64,000 nucleotides of DNA from Chamaecyparis obtusa (GCA_027943335.1 BSBK01006356.1:474001-538000), one strand, 5' to 3'. Counted from the first letter of the stretch, positions 44,281-57,751 are shown. Notes: generated by a model from the sequence alone, not told the origin. Numbers and translations: made by a program.

Positions 44281-45760
44281 TTTGTGAGGAATTCTATGAT
44301 GGGGGGTGATAGCCTCATAATTGAACCTAATAAAATCGAAGACCAGAAAAAAAATGACCCTGCGGTCATGTTTCTCTACAAAGGAGGAATTCTCATGTTT
44401 ATGAAGAATATGAATGGCTCTGATGAGCTTATTCCTCACCAGTTTATCTCTACCTGGAACAAAAGAAGGGTGACTATGAATGGTATCTCTTTCGAGATAA
44501 ACGAAGAGGTGATTGGGAAGGCCATGGGGTTTTCCATTAATGGTCGAAAATGGAAGAGGACAAGTCATACTCCTAATTAGGCCAGCCTCAACCAGTTCTT
44601 CAGGGCTCCCCATGAGTAGCCAGTTAAGAAGCAGGGAAGTTATAGCCGTGAAGACCTTCCGAACATCTAGCCCCAAGTGTGTTATATCATCATGAAATAT
44701 TTTACACTCAGGGGCAAGTATACTGTGTTTTATTTTTACCACCTTCCTTTCCTCAATCATCTGCGTAACAAGGATTTTATTTCCATCCCCTTCTTCTTAC
44801 TTCACTCCATGGAAAGCAATACTGTTGCCATTGCGGAAGCTAATGAGTCTGGTAAAAACTACACTATTTTATACCAAGGTTTAATATTCCGCTTGTACAA
44901 GTTTCACTTGGCTCTCTGCCCTCCGCTCAATATCTCGATCCAAGAGGCCCTACAGCATTCTTGCCTTTGCAGTCGGGTTCTACTCATGAGTTGAGTCTTC
45001 TCCCTCTTGTTGGTCCTAGTTGTAAGCGTTGTGTCAAGAACCCTTTTAAGTACTCTGAGTCCAAAGATGGGCCCCCTGTGTCGGATTCCCCTAACATTGG
45101 CAAGAAGGAAAAAATGGATAGTCCTTTATTTGATCTTAAAACCCTTAAAAAAGCTGAAAATACTATTTATATTGTTGAATATAAATCTGAAATTGTTGAA
45201 ACCCCTTGCCGCTCTTCTAGGCTTGCCAAGGAGAAAAGTACACAGACCATCAAGAATATGGCGGATTCAGAGGAAACTAAAGGCAATGGTGTTGATGGCT
45301 CTAATAAGGGCTCTTCCTTACACGTCTTTGAGAGCCTCAAATGAGACATGTCCCCGACCCCAATGGCTAACCCTCCCTATGCCCCCCTCTCCTAAGGTGG
45401 CTCACGACAATGTGGCTATTGAGGTAGATCACACCAAAGAGGTTACTACGACTGGCATTGGCCTGGGAAGTATTGTGGGTAAATTCAAGCACCAAATTAC
45501 AGAGTTGGAAAGTGTTGTTAAACATCTGAAGGATGAGGTGGTTGGATTGAACAACAGACTCCAGGATGTTAGCAAGTTTGCGCTAAAAGTTATGCATGCT
45601 TCTCTTGTTACCCTCTGTCTTTTGCAGGAGAAAGCCTTTGGTTAAAAGGTGATGGAGGACGAGGACAACAGGGACCTATTTCAATTCCTCAATGAGGAAT
45701 GGGCCAACATTTTTCTCTCTAAGAGGCTTGGGGAAATAAATATTTCTGGTCATGGGTAGT
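44281..45760 (+). pseudogene. Unknown coding region downstream of the LINE, broken
   Basis: Successive open pieces read in one direction. 44281-44580 carries MMGGDSLIIEPNKIEDQ and a GISFEINEEVIGKAMGFSI block. 44581-44994 holds two stops and the QVCYIIMKYFTLRGKYTVF and FISIPFFLLHSMESN blocks. A Lys/Ser-rich segment includes TPCRSSRLAKEKS (45001-45344). A heptad-like coiled coil, KFKHQITELESVVKHLKDE, lies at about 45483-45540. I do not recognise the family. It lies between LINE ORF2 and a LINE-like 3' tail, so it may be a third LINE-borne ORF or captured host coding DNA. Confidence 0.5.
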
Positions 45761-46069
45761 TACATTTTGGTTTTTTTCTCTAGTCCTAACCCTGGGGGAT
45801 TTGTCTTTGTTAATAATTTTGATACTCTTTCTAGCTCCTTTAAGTGTTGCCCTACGTGGCATAATCTGGTTAATCTTAAGATTTTTTATATTAGTTGCTA
45901 TAGTTTAGTGTTTGGCTGACCTGTGATATCTAGGGGTGGTGGTTTAGCTACTTCTGGATATATGTTTTTGATAGAGGTAGACAATGGTTGTTGTTCCTGG
46001 TTCTGTCAGCTCTCTAGATGATATTAGTGTGTTGTTAATGTGCTTCTAGTGCTCTGTTTGTTCCACGAG

Positions 46070-46116
46070 CCAGCAACCCTTTTTTGTTGTTGCTTTTATC
46101 AAAAACATCCATACTA
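46070..46116 (+). other. Probable LINE 3' end
   Basis: A T-rich run with TTTTTTGTTGTTGCTTTTAT followed by CAAAAAC resembles the 3' end of plant L1 elements. No long poly(A) tail or target duplication was found, so the end is tentative. Confidence 0.4.
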
Positions 46117-47667
46117 ACCTTACTACTACTTCAACTCAATGAAGGAAAGATTAGGCATGTAACCAAGGTCCCTAGAGACCAATTACAATAGGCTCCCTCA
46201 GAGTTTACATATTCAAGCTCTTATCCTATCTTCGAACTATGTCCGCAAGGCGCTCAGGGTCGTTGATCCCTACCCTATCTTGGAAACAATACTATTGATT
46301 GGATTTAGACAAGCCCCTCCTTGGAAACATTATAGCCCCTTTCTTCTCAAGCAAAAATAGTAATTTAAGACTAAATATGGTTTTATACATATCTTTGAGT
46401 ACTCATTTATATTCATTATTCGTCTCTTCCTTATAAAGAGTCTCCAACATATTTTTATATAATCTTCATTTCCTCTCTGATATCCTCCTTACCCGATATA
46501 TAATATAGACTAATACCTTCCGTATAGAATATATAAATGATTTCTGATTTCAGTATTATTAATATCTATAAATATATGTATATAATATAACATAAAGATA
46601 TCAATATATAATTATGATCTTATGATCATATATATTCACTGGTTCATTATTCCTAATATCATCCACATATATATATAAAACATTCAGATATATAATATTC
46701 TGTGTCAATACTTCCATAGTCACAGTCTTATTCTTCCTTATCTTCAGAATCTTCCTTCTGAAGAGTATCAATTATATTTATAATCTCCTATTCTTTCATC
46801 GATAGCAATGATAAATAATTCCCACCTTTTCTTAATCATTTCCTTTTGATCAGCACTCAGTATATATATTTTATAATCTATGATTCTTCCATGTTGGCCA
46901 GATATAATTTATAATCCGATTCTCCCTTCCCCTCCTTGAATGATGGGAAGCTCTGCATTCCTGAGTGAAGGGTTATATGGGATAAGACACATCTCATGTC
47001 TTATATGGTAATCACATCCCTTCCAACTATTCTTAATCACTGCATATACAGTAATTAACGCATGTGTTAATCTCTAACCGAGGATCATAGATCATCATTG
47101 TATCCCTTAAAGTTAATCACCCAAATGCTTATTTAATCACATATATTATCTTCTCTCTTAATCGTGGTTAACATAATAACTGACATCTCCTAAGTTGGTG
47201 CTACTCGGTGCTACTATTTCTAAGTCTTCATCGATTGCGCCTTCAGCATACTAATGGCTTCTTACTCATGTTGGATATTTTTTACTATAGCGTTCAGTAT
47301 CGAATATTTCATTTCTCTCTCCTGTGAGTTTCATATTGGTTGTGATAGTCAATTCAAAATTTCGATTGTATTTGAGACTTAATTCTATTGGTTGCTAATT
47401 ACTTCGATTCCTTGTCACTGAAGATGGATAGATGATATGGAATTTAGTGTGAACGTTGCCATCTGTTAACTGTTGTATTTTTTTTCCCTAGTATATGAGA
47501 TGGCTGCCTTAGATACTATTATTGGTTGGCAGCATACTATTAGGAATTAATTTTATATATTAATTATATATATTAACTTTTATATTAATATTAGGAATTG
47601 ATCTATATTATAATTTATTTATCTTATTGTTTATTATTAAATCTTACGTTAGAAAGGGGACATTACA
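46117..47667 (-). other. AT-rich DNA, possibly a solo LTR ending in ...GGGGACATTACA
   Basis: There is no gene. The right end, GGGGACATTACA at 47656-47667, gives TGTAATGTCCCC on the minus strand, a good LTR-type start. A plus-strand TG partner might be TGTAACC at 46158, but the flanks (AGGCA and ATAAA) do not match, so the call is weak. Confidence 0.35.
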
Positions 47668-50040
47668 ATAAATGAACATGTCTATGATTTCTTTGTCAAT
47701 AATCTTCATTTCTTATCCAAAAACAAGAAAGATCATTTATTCTCTTCTTTCGTTAGTCATGAAATTCTCTAAAATTCCTCTAGTTGTTTGCATTTTTTCT
47801 AGTTTCTAGCATTCCTCTAGCTGTTTTTGGTTGGTTCTATTCACAAAAGCAAATAGAATTTCATAACATATGGGACTCTCGGAGATCTCAATCTCTATGA
47901 CAACTTCCTCTCTATGGTAAACTACCTCCACTACTACAACATTTTGGGCCTCATCTTGTAACAGACTACATTCCTTTACCATTGTAGTCTTCAAACTCTT
48001 CTTCTTTGTACTGTAATCTTCAATGCCCTCTCATTCTTTAAAGTTCACAATACTTCCTCTCTATGGTAAACTACCTCCACTACTACAACATTTTGGGCCT
48101 CATCTTGTAACAGACTACATTCCTTTACCATTGTAGTCTTCAAACTCTTCTTCTTTGTACTGTAATCTTCAATGCCCTCTCATTCTTTAAAGTTCACAAT
48201 ACAACAATTTCATCCAATTCATCTATCTCTTCATCTTTATTCCATTTATTTATCTTTTATCTTTGAAAGTCTTGAAAATTCACTTTTAAAATCTTTTATT
48301 CACTATTATTTCTACAAACTCTTAAAGTCTAAGAGTTATATTCTTCACTATTCCTTAACACTATGACTTTCCTATGTGAAAATAGGTTTTGCTCCCAAAA
48401 TAAGCATTTATCCTCGCCATTCTTTCTCACCTTCTCATTATTCTTAAAGACCTTTGCTACAATTTTCTTTTACTATTCTTCTACCATCCACCGTAGCTCC
48501 TTCAACTCATACTCAATATTTTTAAAGTGCTTTTGTTGAACATTCTATTTGCCTCTATCTGTCTTTTTCTTATTCTTTCTTCTATCTTTAAATACCCCCG
48601 TTTTCATTCATGATATATACCATATCCACTGCCGAACAAAGTGTCACACGTGCTAGCTACATTAATTTTGCAACAACAGATTAACATCATTCACGAACTT
48701 CATATTCCGGCACATTCAATTAAGACTACAATTTGTCATTCTGCAAACAAACAACTCACAGTGTATAACAGAAGCAATCCCAACCCATGATCATTCTTTA
48801 CTCCACAAATTTTGATCACAACCTTGTGTAACAAATTACAAATTTTGACTCTATTCCCTGTGCTGTTCTTAGCACTTCAACGAGCAAAACGATGCTCTTC
48901 AGGGAAACTTTTGGTCAAAACAATGCCTTGGATTTACAAAAGGCCAATCTCTTGCCAATCACTATATATACAAACAATCATTCCTTCTTCTCTTGCCAAT
49001 CACACCAACAAACATGTCCTGCTCCGGTCACAAAACAACAGTCACAGCTAAAGGAACGAATTGCTCCGATTGCACAACTGATACAGAGCCTTAGCTTAAA
49101 ACATAAAATGAATTACATGTTCCTAAACAAAGTGCAGAAGGTCAGGGAGGAAATAAACCATCCACAGAGTCCAGCATGCACGAAAATATACAGCAATGGA
49201 TTGTTTAAAGTTAGAAAGGGTTTTAGACAAGGTATCCATTCCATTTCCTATTCAACTTTAAATCCTTTGTTTGCCCACTAGACACCTCTCCTAATTGGGC
49301 TTTTTAACTTCCATTTTTAGCAATCACATAAAGCTATTTCTCAAAAGATTGAGTCATTAAAAACCCTTTTAAATTTGGCCTTCTGATTATGATGAAGGAT
49401 GATCCCCAATCCTGTTTCTCAAGAGTCGGTTTACATCAATAGTTAAATTCCTTTGGCATCTCAAATATTCTGATGGAATCGGTTTGTCCTGCCTCCTGAC
49501 TATGAGGAGTCAGTTGGTACCCATTTGCATCAATAGTTAAATTCTTTGGACATCTCATTCTATGATTAGATCTCAGAAACCTTTGTTGTTCGCCAGATTC
49601 TGTGTCAATGTTGATGTTGATAATAAGTTACATCTTTGGTTGCCTTGTCTTACGATGTTGGGGAGCAGAGGATTGATGTGAGATGCACCCTGCAGCTAGC
49701 CACTTGGATATCATTAGCATGGGCAATAGACGGATGGAAATGAAGAAAGAAAGAAAAAACGAGCTTAGTATTCATCAAAATAATGATGAATCACCTCCCT
49801 TAAAAGTTAAAGAGTTGACATATTTAAAATATTTATTTTTGTCTCCCATTAAATGATTCTTTTTTTTTTCAAGTTCCTAGTCTTATTCCATTACAATGTT
49901 TGTGTTTTTGATGTGAATAAATAAATCTGTTTTCTAATTAAATGTGATCAAGCTATCCTGTTATAGCTGTTATTAAAGGAAGTGAAAAATTGAGGTTGAC
50001 GATGCATTTGAAAGGGATTCTGATCTCCTGGTCATAGCTG
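47668..50040. other. Intergenic DNA left of the ABCB gene; no gene recognised
   Basis: AT-rich. It contains a 149-bp perfect tandem duplication (47904-48201) and a 97-bp-spaced direct repeat of CATCAATAGTTAAATTC near 49434 and 49531. Open pieces around 48890-49280 have no recognisable domain. Confidence 0.55.
47904..48201. repeat. 149-bp perfect tandem duplication
   Basis: Units 47904-48052 and 48053-48201 are identical by eye over their full length. Such identity means a very recent duplication or an assembly artefact. Confidence 0.9.
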
Positions 50041-50048
50041 TTATATAT
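50041..50048 (+). promoter_or_regulatory. Candidate TATA box of the ABCB gene
   Basis: TTATATAT lies about 60 bases before the ATG at 50104. It is the nearest TATA-like sequence, but AT-rich context makes it uncertain. Confidence 0.35.
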
Positions 50049-50103
50049 CCTGCCTAAAACTACAGATTTAAAAGGGATTTGGCGTTCTTTCTTTGTTACA
50101 GTC

Positions 50104-53100
50104 ATGGCTAGAGGTGGTTTTAACAGAAACGACCATTCGGGTGATTTACCAGCTGGGAAAATGGCCATTTGGAAAGTTTTCAGGTACGTAGATTATATTG
50201 ATATGTTGACAATGGCATTGGGAACTTTAGGTTCCATTGCAGACGGATTATCTGTACCTGCTACGTGGATTATATGGGGAAGATTATCCAACACTCTAGG
50301 ATATGGTCCATCTCAAAAAAGTGGTGATTTAATCACCAAGATGAACATGGTAAAATGTTTGGCAATATAGAATTTGATTGCTTCTATCTTATTAGCATTA
50401 GTAACTAGACTATAATCATCTATGCTGTGGCTGGTGCAGGGAGTTATGTATATTGTGTATGTGGCTGCTGTAGTATGGATTGCAGCATTCATAGGTGCTG
50501 TTTCTATCTATAATTTGATAAAATTGAAGTGTTTAATGTTGGCAAATGAAATTAAGAGCATCAGCTGTGGTATTTTTCAGAGGCTTTCTTCTGGACTAGG
50601 AGTGGAGAAAGACAGGCATCTCGACTGAGGAGAAAATATTTAAGAGCTGTGTTGAGACAAGATGCTCAATTTTTTGACACAGAAGGCACAGACACGGCCG
50701 AGGTGGTTGATGTTGTTACCAATGATACTCTTCTCATCCAAGACGTACTCAGTGAAAAGGTTCAGAGATTTTACAAGCATTTCTTGTTTATTCACATAAA
50801 TTTTGATATGCTGGTTCACCCTGTTTCTCTAATGCTTATTTCCACTGTTTTTTGAAGCTAATGTTGACAATTATTTCGTTTCAGGCTCCATTTTTTATCA
50901 AGAATGTAACAACGTTTATTGGTTCCTACGCTGTTAGCTTTTACTTGTCATGGAAGCTGACTTTAGTGACCTTTCCATTGGTCATACTACTGATCACCCC
51001 GGGATTCATTTATGGTAAGATTCTGATGAGGCTGGCCAGGGCTACGCATGCACAAAATAAGAGGGCAGGTATAATTGTAGAGCAGGCATTTTCCTCCATC
51101 AGGAATGTGTATTCATTCGTGGGAGAGCATAGTCTAATCAACAAATATTCATCTGTACTCGATATCATTGTAAAGCAAGGTCTTAAGCAAGGTCTAGCAA
51201 AAGGATTGGCTATTGGAAGCAATGGATTTACTTACGTTATATGGGCTTGTATGGCATGGCGTGGGAGCGGCATGGTCATATCTCATGCTGCATCGCCAGG
51301 AAGGATCTTCGCAATCGGCAAGCTTATAAGTCATGGTGGAACGTACGTAGCTATTTTTTTCCAAAACGTTTTTTTTGAGTATTTTTATTTTCTTGTTTTC
51401 AAATTTTTGACTTGGTGTACAGGGCTTTGGCAATGGCACTTCCTAATCTGAAGTACTTTTCGGAGGCAGCCATTGCTAAGTTTCATATCTCTGAAATGAT
51501 CGATAGAGTACCAGAGATAGATCAAACAAAGGAAGCGGGGAATGTATTGGAAAAGGTCTATGGTGAAATCCAATTCAAAAATGTACAATTCACATATCCT
51601 TCTCGGCCAGACACTCAGATATTTAGAAATTTCTCCCTAATTGTTCCTGCTGGACAAACTATGGCTCTGGTTGGAGCAAGCGGATCAGGAAAATCAACAG
51701 CAATTTTGTTATTAGAACGTTTTTATGATCCAACTGCAGGAGAGATTCTTCTTGACACAATGAACATTCAAGACTTGCAACTGAAATGGCTGCGTAGTCA
51801 AATCGGTCTAGTCAGTCAAGAGCCAACCCTGTTTGCTACCTCTATTCGAGAGAATATATTGTTTGGGAAAGAAAATGCCACCATGGATGAAATCACCGCT
51901 GCTACAATGGCTGCTAATGCTCACCACTTTATCACTCAACTACCACAAGGATACGATACACAGGTAATTTTTAGGTGTTAAAAATCCAGTTGCATTATAG
52001 AGATAAAATAAAATGAAAAGCTATGGGAAACCATGTCAGATCTTTAGGACAGAAAGATTATTATTTTACCCATTATAATTAACTCAATTACCTTCAGAAT
52101 TGTAATTTCTAAAATATCATGAAGTTCAACAGTGTGTAATTGTTCCATCTCTAGCCTAATATTCCTCCTATTCTTTTGACTGACTCTTCAATTCTTCCAT
52201 ATGTATTTGTAGGGTTCTTTCCTTTGAGCTTACCTAACTTCAGAGTGCTTCTGCAGTCTGTATAGAATTTTCTTTTAAGTGTATTTTCCATGGGTTTTCT
52301 ATTAAATTCATTTTCACTAAATCTTTGACAGCTATTATTTAATTCCTCTGTTCATCCTCTCAATTCCCTAATCACTTTACTCCATCCAAGAAGCACAGGT
52401 TACCTATTTAAGCTATCCCTTAATATTCCTCATTCCGAAGAAAAATATTTTTAAACTTCCCTTATTCTTATGAAATCAGTTCATATACTGATAATTTTGC
52501 TTCATATTCTTCATATTGCAGGTAGGAGAACGGGGCGTCCAGATGTCTGGAGGACAAAAGCAGCGGATAGCCATTGCTCGAACAATGCTTAAAAACCCTC
52601 CAATAATGTTGTTGGATGAAGCAACTAGTGCTCTGGATGCAGAATCAGTGCACATTGTCCAGGATGCTCTTCATAAAGCTTCTACAGGACGTACAACTAT
52701 TATTGTGGCACATCATCTCTCCACAGTGAAAGCTGCAGACAGAATTGCGGTAGTGCAAGATGGTTGTGTTATTGAGTCAGGCGGACACCTGGAGCTGATC
52801 CAAGATCCAAATGGCAAGTATGCATCTCTCATTCACTTACAACAGCAAATGGTCAAAATACAAACAGTTGACAACAATACCTCTAAACCAATTTTGAGAG
52901 GGACCAGCTGGGATCTTGAGAACATATCAGATATTTTAGATGAACGTGAGAGTTCTTTCTCTACATTAGAAAAAGAAGAAAAGGTCAAAGTTTCAGCTAA
53001 AACTCAATCTCCATCCTTTTGCTTAATGTTTGGAATGAACTCTCCAGAATGGAAGAACGCTGTAGTGGGGTGCCTTGGTGCCATTGGATACGGAGCCCTG

Positions 53101-54938
53101 AATCCATCATATTCTATTACTGTGGCAAGCATGCTATCAGTCCTGTTTCTGGACAATCATGATGAAATAAGGGACAAAATGAGAAGTTACTCCATTGTTT
53201 TTGTGGCATTGACAGTGTGGTCCTTCCTAACAAATGTGATCGAACATTATAACTTTGCAGTCATGGGAGAGTTCTTAACCAGAAGGGTCCGTATGAAAAT
53301 GCTGTCAAAAATTTTAACCTTTGAAGTAGGATGGTTTGATATGAAAGAAAACTCAACTGGAGCTGTTTGTTCCAGGCTATCAACGGAAGCTAATATGGCA
53401 AGTATTGAACTAATAAATTAAAATAGAATCTTTACAGATAGAAGAAATATAGTATTCTTGATTGAGCTCTTCTAATATTCTGCAGATGAGATCCTTGGTG
53501 GGAGATCGCTTGTCGCTTATGGTGGAAAGTCTATCAGCAGTGGTTATAGCCTGCATTGTTTCACTAGTTGCTTCCTGGCGTTTTGCCATTGTATTAATTG
53601 CCATACAACCTGTACAGATCTACTGCTACTACACAAAAAGGGTTCTACTTAAGCAACTTTCGAGGAAGTCTATCAAAGCCCAGAACCAAACCAGCCAATT
53701 GGCCACAGAATGTATTGTAAACCATAGAACCATTGCAGCTTTCTGTGGTGAGGAAAGAATTCTTCGGCTCTTTGAATCCACTCAAGAAGAGCCTCACAAA
53801 GAGATCATGAGGCAATCATGGTATGCAGGATTAGTTCTTGGAACATGTGAATTTATCCATACATCTCAAGGGGCTTTAGGATTTTGGTATGGAGGGAAGC
53901 TTAAACATCAAGGATATTTAAGTTTTCATGCATTTTTAACCTGCATAGGAATCATAGGAAGAATTGGGCGGATGATAGCAGATGCTGGAAGCATGACTTC
54001 AGACATAGCCAAGGGTGCGGATGCTGTAAAATTTGTATTTCTGATCTTATACAGAAATAGTTCCATAAATCCAGAAGATATTGGAGGACTTAAGCCAGAT
54101 AAAATTGACGGCAATGTTGAATTAAGAAATGTAGATTTTTCTTATCCTGCTCGTCCCAATGTTATTGTATTGAGAGACTTCTGCCTTGGAATCAAAGCAG
54201 GAAGCAGTGTGGCTTTGGTTGGCAAAAGTGGGTGTGGAAAGTCCACCATTATTGGACTCTTGGAGAGATTCTATGATCCTATCAAAGGACTAGTTTTAAT
54301 AGATAATAAAGACATTAAAGAATACAATTTGAGGTACTTGAGACATTTTATAGGTCTGGTTGGGCAAGAACCAACTTTGTTTGCAGGGAGTATTAGAGAA
54401 AACATTCTCTATGGTAAGGAGGATGCAACCGAGGCAGAGGTGATTGAGGCCGCAGAAGCTGCTAATGCCCATGGATTTATATGGTGAGTGAAATACATTA
54501 ACTCAAACCTTTTTTTGTCCTTTTTGGAAATTGATGTATTCTTATTAATATTGTTTCAGTCATTTGGAGAATGGGTACGATACAAATACGGGCGATAGAG
54601 GACTGCAGCTATCTGGTGGGCAAAAGCAACGCATAGCTATAGCAAGAGCAATAATAAGAAATCCAAGTATCTTACTTCTGGATGAGGCAACTAGTGCATT
54701 GGATGTTCAATCAGAGAAGGTTGTTCAGGAAGCTCTAGATCGAGTTATGGTGGGAAGAACAAGCATAGTTATAGCTCACAGATTGAGCACAATTCAAAAC
54801 TCTGACTGCATAGCAGTTATTAAGGATGGAAAGATTGTTGAGCAGGGCAGTCATCCTTTTTTAATGAGTAAAGGTGAAAACAGTGAGTACTTTAGGCTTA
54901 TCAAGATCCAAGAACACACTAAATCCAAATCTTCTTGA
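50104..54938 (+). CDS. ABCB-type (MDR/P-glycoprotein) full ABC transporter, 8 exons, 1243 aa
   Basis: An ATP-driven membrane pump, arranged TMD1-NBD1-TMD2-NBD2. Predicted exons: 50104-50349, 50440-50494, 50581-50759, 50885-51342, 51423-51963, 52522-53397, 53486-54483, 54560-54938. They total 3732 nt with all phases consistent and no internal stop. TM1 is about residues 34-58 and TM2 about 83-101. NBD1 has Walker [10 protein letters not shown] (397-405), signature MSGGQKQR (501-508), Walker B IMLLDE (521-526) and H-loop His557 (AHHLST, where AHRLST is usual). NBD2 has Walker [10 protein letters not shown] (1031-1039), signature LSGGQKQR (1135-1142), Walker B ILLLDE and AHRLST. Length and order fit plant ABCBs. 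Sequence blocks such as [14 protein letters not shown] and WYGGKL resemble the Arabidopsis ABCB15-22 group. The substrate cannot be deduced. It is the only intact gene in the window. Confidence 0.93.
53398..53485 (+). other. GC-AG intron (intron 6 of the ABCB gene)
   Basis: An 88-bp intron. With donor GCAAGT at 53398 and acceptor AG at 53484-53485 the reading is phase 0 and gives EANM-MRSLVGD, which aligns with the family. The nearest GT (53402) breaks the frame. GC-AG introns with GCAAGT donors are a known minor class of U2 introns. Confidence 0.85.
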
Positions 54939-57740
54939 AATTGGTTTTTGGTGCTTGAAAGAAAACAGATTGTCTGAATCTATAGCAACTGTACAGGGAT
55001 GTTCGAAGCCAACCAAGAAAAGAGAAGCTTTCTGGTGATAGTATTGTTTTCAAATTTTCTGTAGACTAACTTCTCATAATGATTTGCAAAAGAAAACTTA
55101 CTTCCCCAATCCTCTAATGTGTGCTGCCGCAGATGGCAGATGTGTTGAGCCAGTAAGCTTGTATATGCCAGGGGCAAGGCACGTGACTTTTATGTCTTTT
55201 TAATTATATAATATCAGGAGATATACAACATCTTAATCTCAAACAATACAGTTGAGCTTAATATTTAATAAGCTTTATTATTCAATAAACAGCCAGAATT
55301 AATCACTGACACATTTTCAAGATGTTCGAAACATATTTTAGTAATAGAAATATCAAGTAGTTCTTAAAGATTATTGTTAATCTATAGTACAAATCTGTAG
55401 ATGTAGACATAGCAAGTAATGATGCTTTTAAATTATGCACTGAGGGCTCTCACAATATTTTCTGTGGCTGAAGAACAGTCTACTCTGGAAAGAAAAACAT
55501 AGTTTCAGTTGTACTGAAAAGTAGGCTAGCTAAACGGTCAATTGGAAATTATCTTCAGTCAAATTAGATATTTCTAGATTAAGCAACCCCTCTAATAATT
55601 AGTATTTTGTATAAAAAATATATTCAAAGTTAGTTTTCCATGTCATTCAACTTTTTCCTTGACAACTTGATGTATGAAATCCAGCAAGATGAACTTGCAA
55701 TTTGATAATTATTATGTTAACAACATACATGTTAAAGTACATATACTATTTAACTCCATTATTATTCAATCTCTTCAAAAATAAAAAAGAGAAGAAGAAA
55801 AATGATTTCGAAAAGTTAAAAAATAAAATTAAGATTAAATTAGTCAGGTTTTTAATGTTTTAGATTTTTTTTGGAAATTATATCTTTAAGAATGAATTCT
55901 TGTGAAATTGATAAAATGTTTTTAGTAGTAAATTAAGATTGTCCCAATTAATGTCTTATAGTTGTGTCTAGACCTTCTTCATAAAAAATAGAAGGGTTTT
56001 GAACATTTATTCCACTTTAGAGTTTGTTTTTGAGGTTTGACTTCAAACTTTTATGATTGTTGTTTTGGCTGTCCCTTTTCTAAGTGGGCCTTTCTGATTT
56101 TAAGGTTAGTTTTTTTTAGGTTCGGCTCTCATATTGTTCTTGCTCTTTTTTTGTTCAACAAGACTTTGGATTCTTTTCAAAACCCTCTTCCAGTTTATAG
56201 CTTCCAACAAAAGTGTTTATATAATTAAAAATAATAAATTAAGTTAGAATATGAGAAACAAAAAAAAATTAAAAATTTACAGATTATGAAATATTCTCAA
56301 ATACGAACTCTATAAATCGAACTTAGCTTTGATTTATTGAAACAAATCACAACACTCTTTAATAAAGGTAGTTAAGATAAGAAAATGATGCTTTTAACTC
56401 GAACTGAAATGTTGCAAAAACTAATTTAACAAGTTGCTGTTGGAAAATTAAGATTTAAATTATATTAAAATTATTTTAATGATTTAGCAGTTAATTAGAT
56501 TAATAAGGAAATGCAATACTTTATAAGCATTTGAACAATATCTTAAACGCTCACATTATGAATTAATTATATCTATATTGTACTTATTTGCATTTTCCCA
56601 TATGATATTAGGGTACATGAAAGATTATAAAGAAAATGATAAATAATTACTGTAAGAAAGAAAAAAACACAGTATCAGAACATAAATCATTCCTATATTT
56701 CAGTAATGAATACCTCACATTTATCTTGTGATCTATGAAAAAAAAACAGAACTCATTGATGAAAACCTAGCATTTATAATGAGAAAATAGAAAGGCACTT
56801 TCTTACCAAATGCCGGCAAAAACGTGAAGAAAGATTCCAATCTTTATTCGTGCCCGCCCATTTTTCTGTCACTGTCAGCATTTATCTCAGCTAGGGTTTT
56901 TTGGCATCTCCTTCCATAAATGGAAGTAAAGATTTACAGAGGGCAATGAAATTGGATTCTAATTCATGGGAAGTGCAAATAGCCAGGTGAAAGGGAAGAA
57001 TGATGAAGATAGATATTTTATTCATATTGGATTTGCTAGTAACTCGCATTTGTTATTCTCTCTCAACTGTGATATATACTGGCATTTGTTATGGTTGGAC
57101 ATTAGCTGTCGCTTTGGGTTGATTTAGTGTTTTCAGAATCGATCTATTGTTTTATTTGGAAGTGGGATTGAGATTTTATGCGAATAAATTAAAGGAAGCC
57201 AACAAGAGTAAATTTCCAACTTTAGGCATTATTTATATTTTTTAATTTTACATTTAATTTAAAATTATTTATAAAATTTGAAAGGGACATCTCAAATTAT
57301 ATGTATTGAAGTGATTGAGAAAATAAGGTGTTGTACTTTCAAGGTGGTCTTTGTTACATTTGATAATGTTCTAAAGACTTGCGTGTAATATTAAAGGCAT
57401 AAATTTAAAAGGGTTATATTTGAAGTTGGAGATATTATAGACTTGAGGACTACATCATTCTCAAACAAGCTTTTGGTTAGAGATAGTGCTTTGTCTAATA
57501 TACATACTGACAAAATTGAATACTAAAGTTGGCACTAATTTTCCATAGTCTATTAGATTATGATGCATTGATTTTCCACGATCGATTGGATTGAGATCAC
57601 ACTTTGTGGTCCATCATAAAGAAGAGGAAAGTGAATAATACAATTGCAGACCTAACTATAAAACAGAGAAGACTGAAATGAGAGAATGAATAAGAAAACA
57701 AAAAAATAAAATAAAGAGAGGAAATATATATGGGTGAAAT
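54939..57740. other. AT-rich intergenic DNA right of the ABCB gene
   Basis: It includes the ABCB 3' untranslated region. No gene, RNA gene or recognisable mobile element was found. Confidence 0.6.
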
Positions 57741-57751
57741 CATAATAGTGT

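Noticed and set aside
46158..47667. Complete solo LTR with TGTAAC and ATTACA ends
   Set aside because: The flanking 5-mers (AGGCA and ATAAA) do not match and the left end is arbitrary. Kept only as a weak note.
48892..49281. 129-codon plus-strand open frame left of the ABCB gene
   Set aside because: No recognisable domain and biased composition. It may be LTR or leader DNA, and I cannot support a gene.
53398..53485. Pseudogene call for the ABCB locus because GT-AG splicing breaks the frame at intron 6
   Set aside because: A GCAAGT donor restores phase 0 and the conserved protein junction. All other exons join in frame, so the gene is probably functional.
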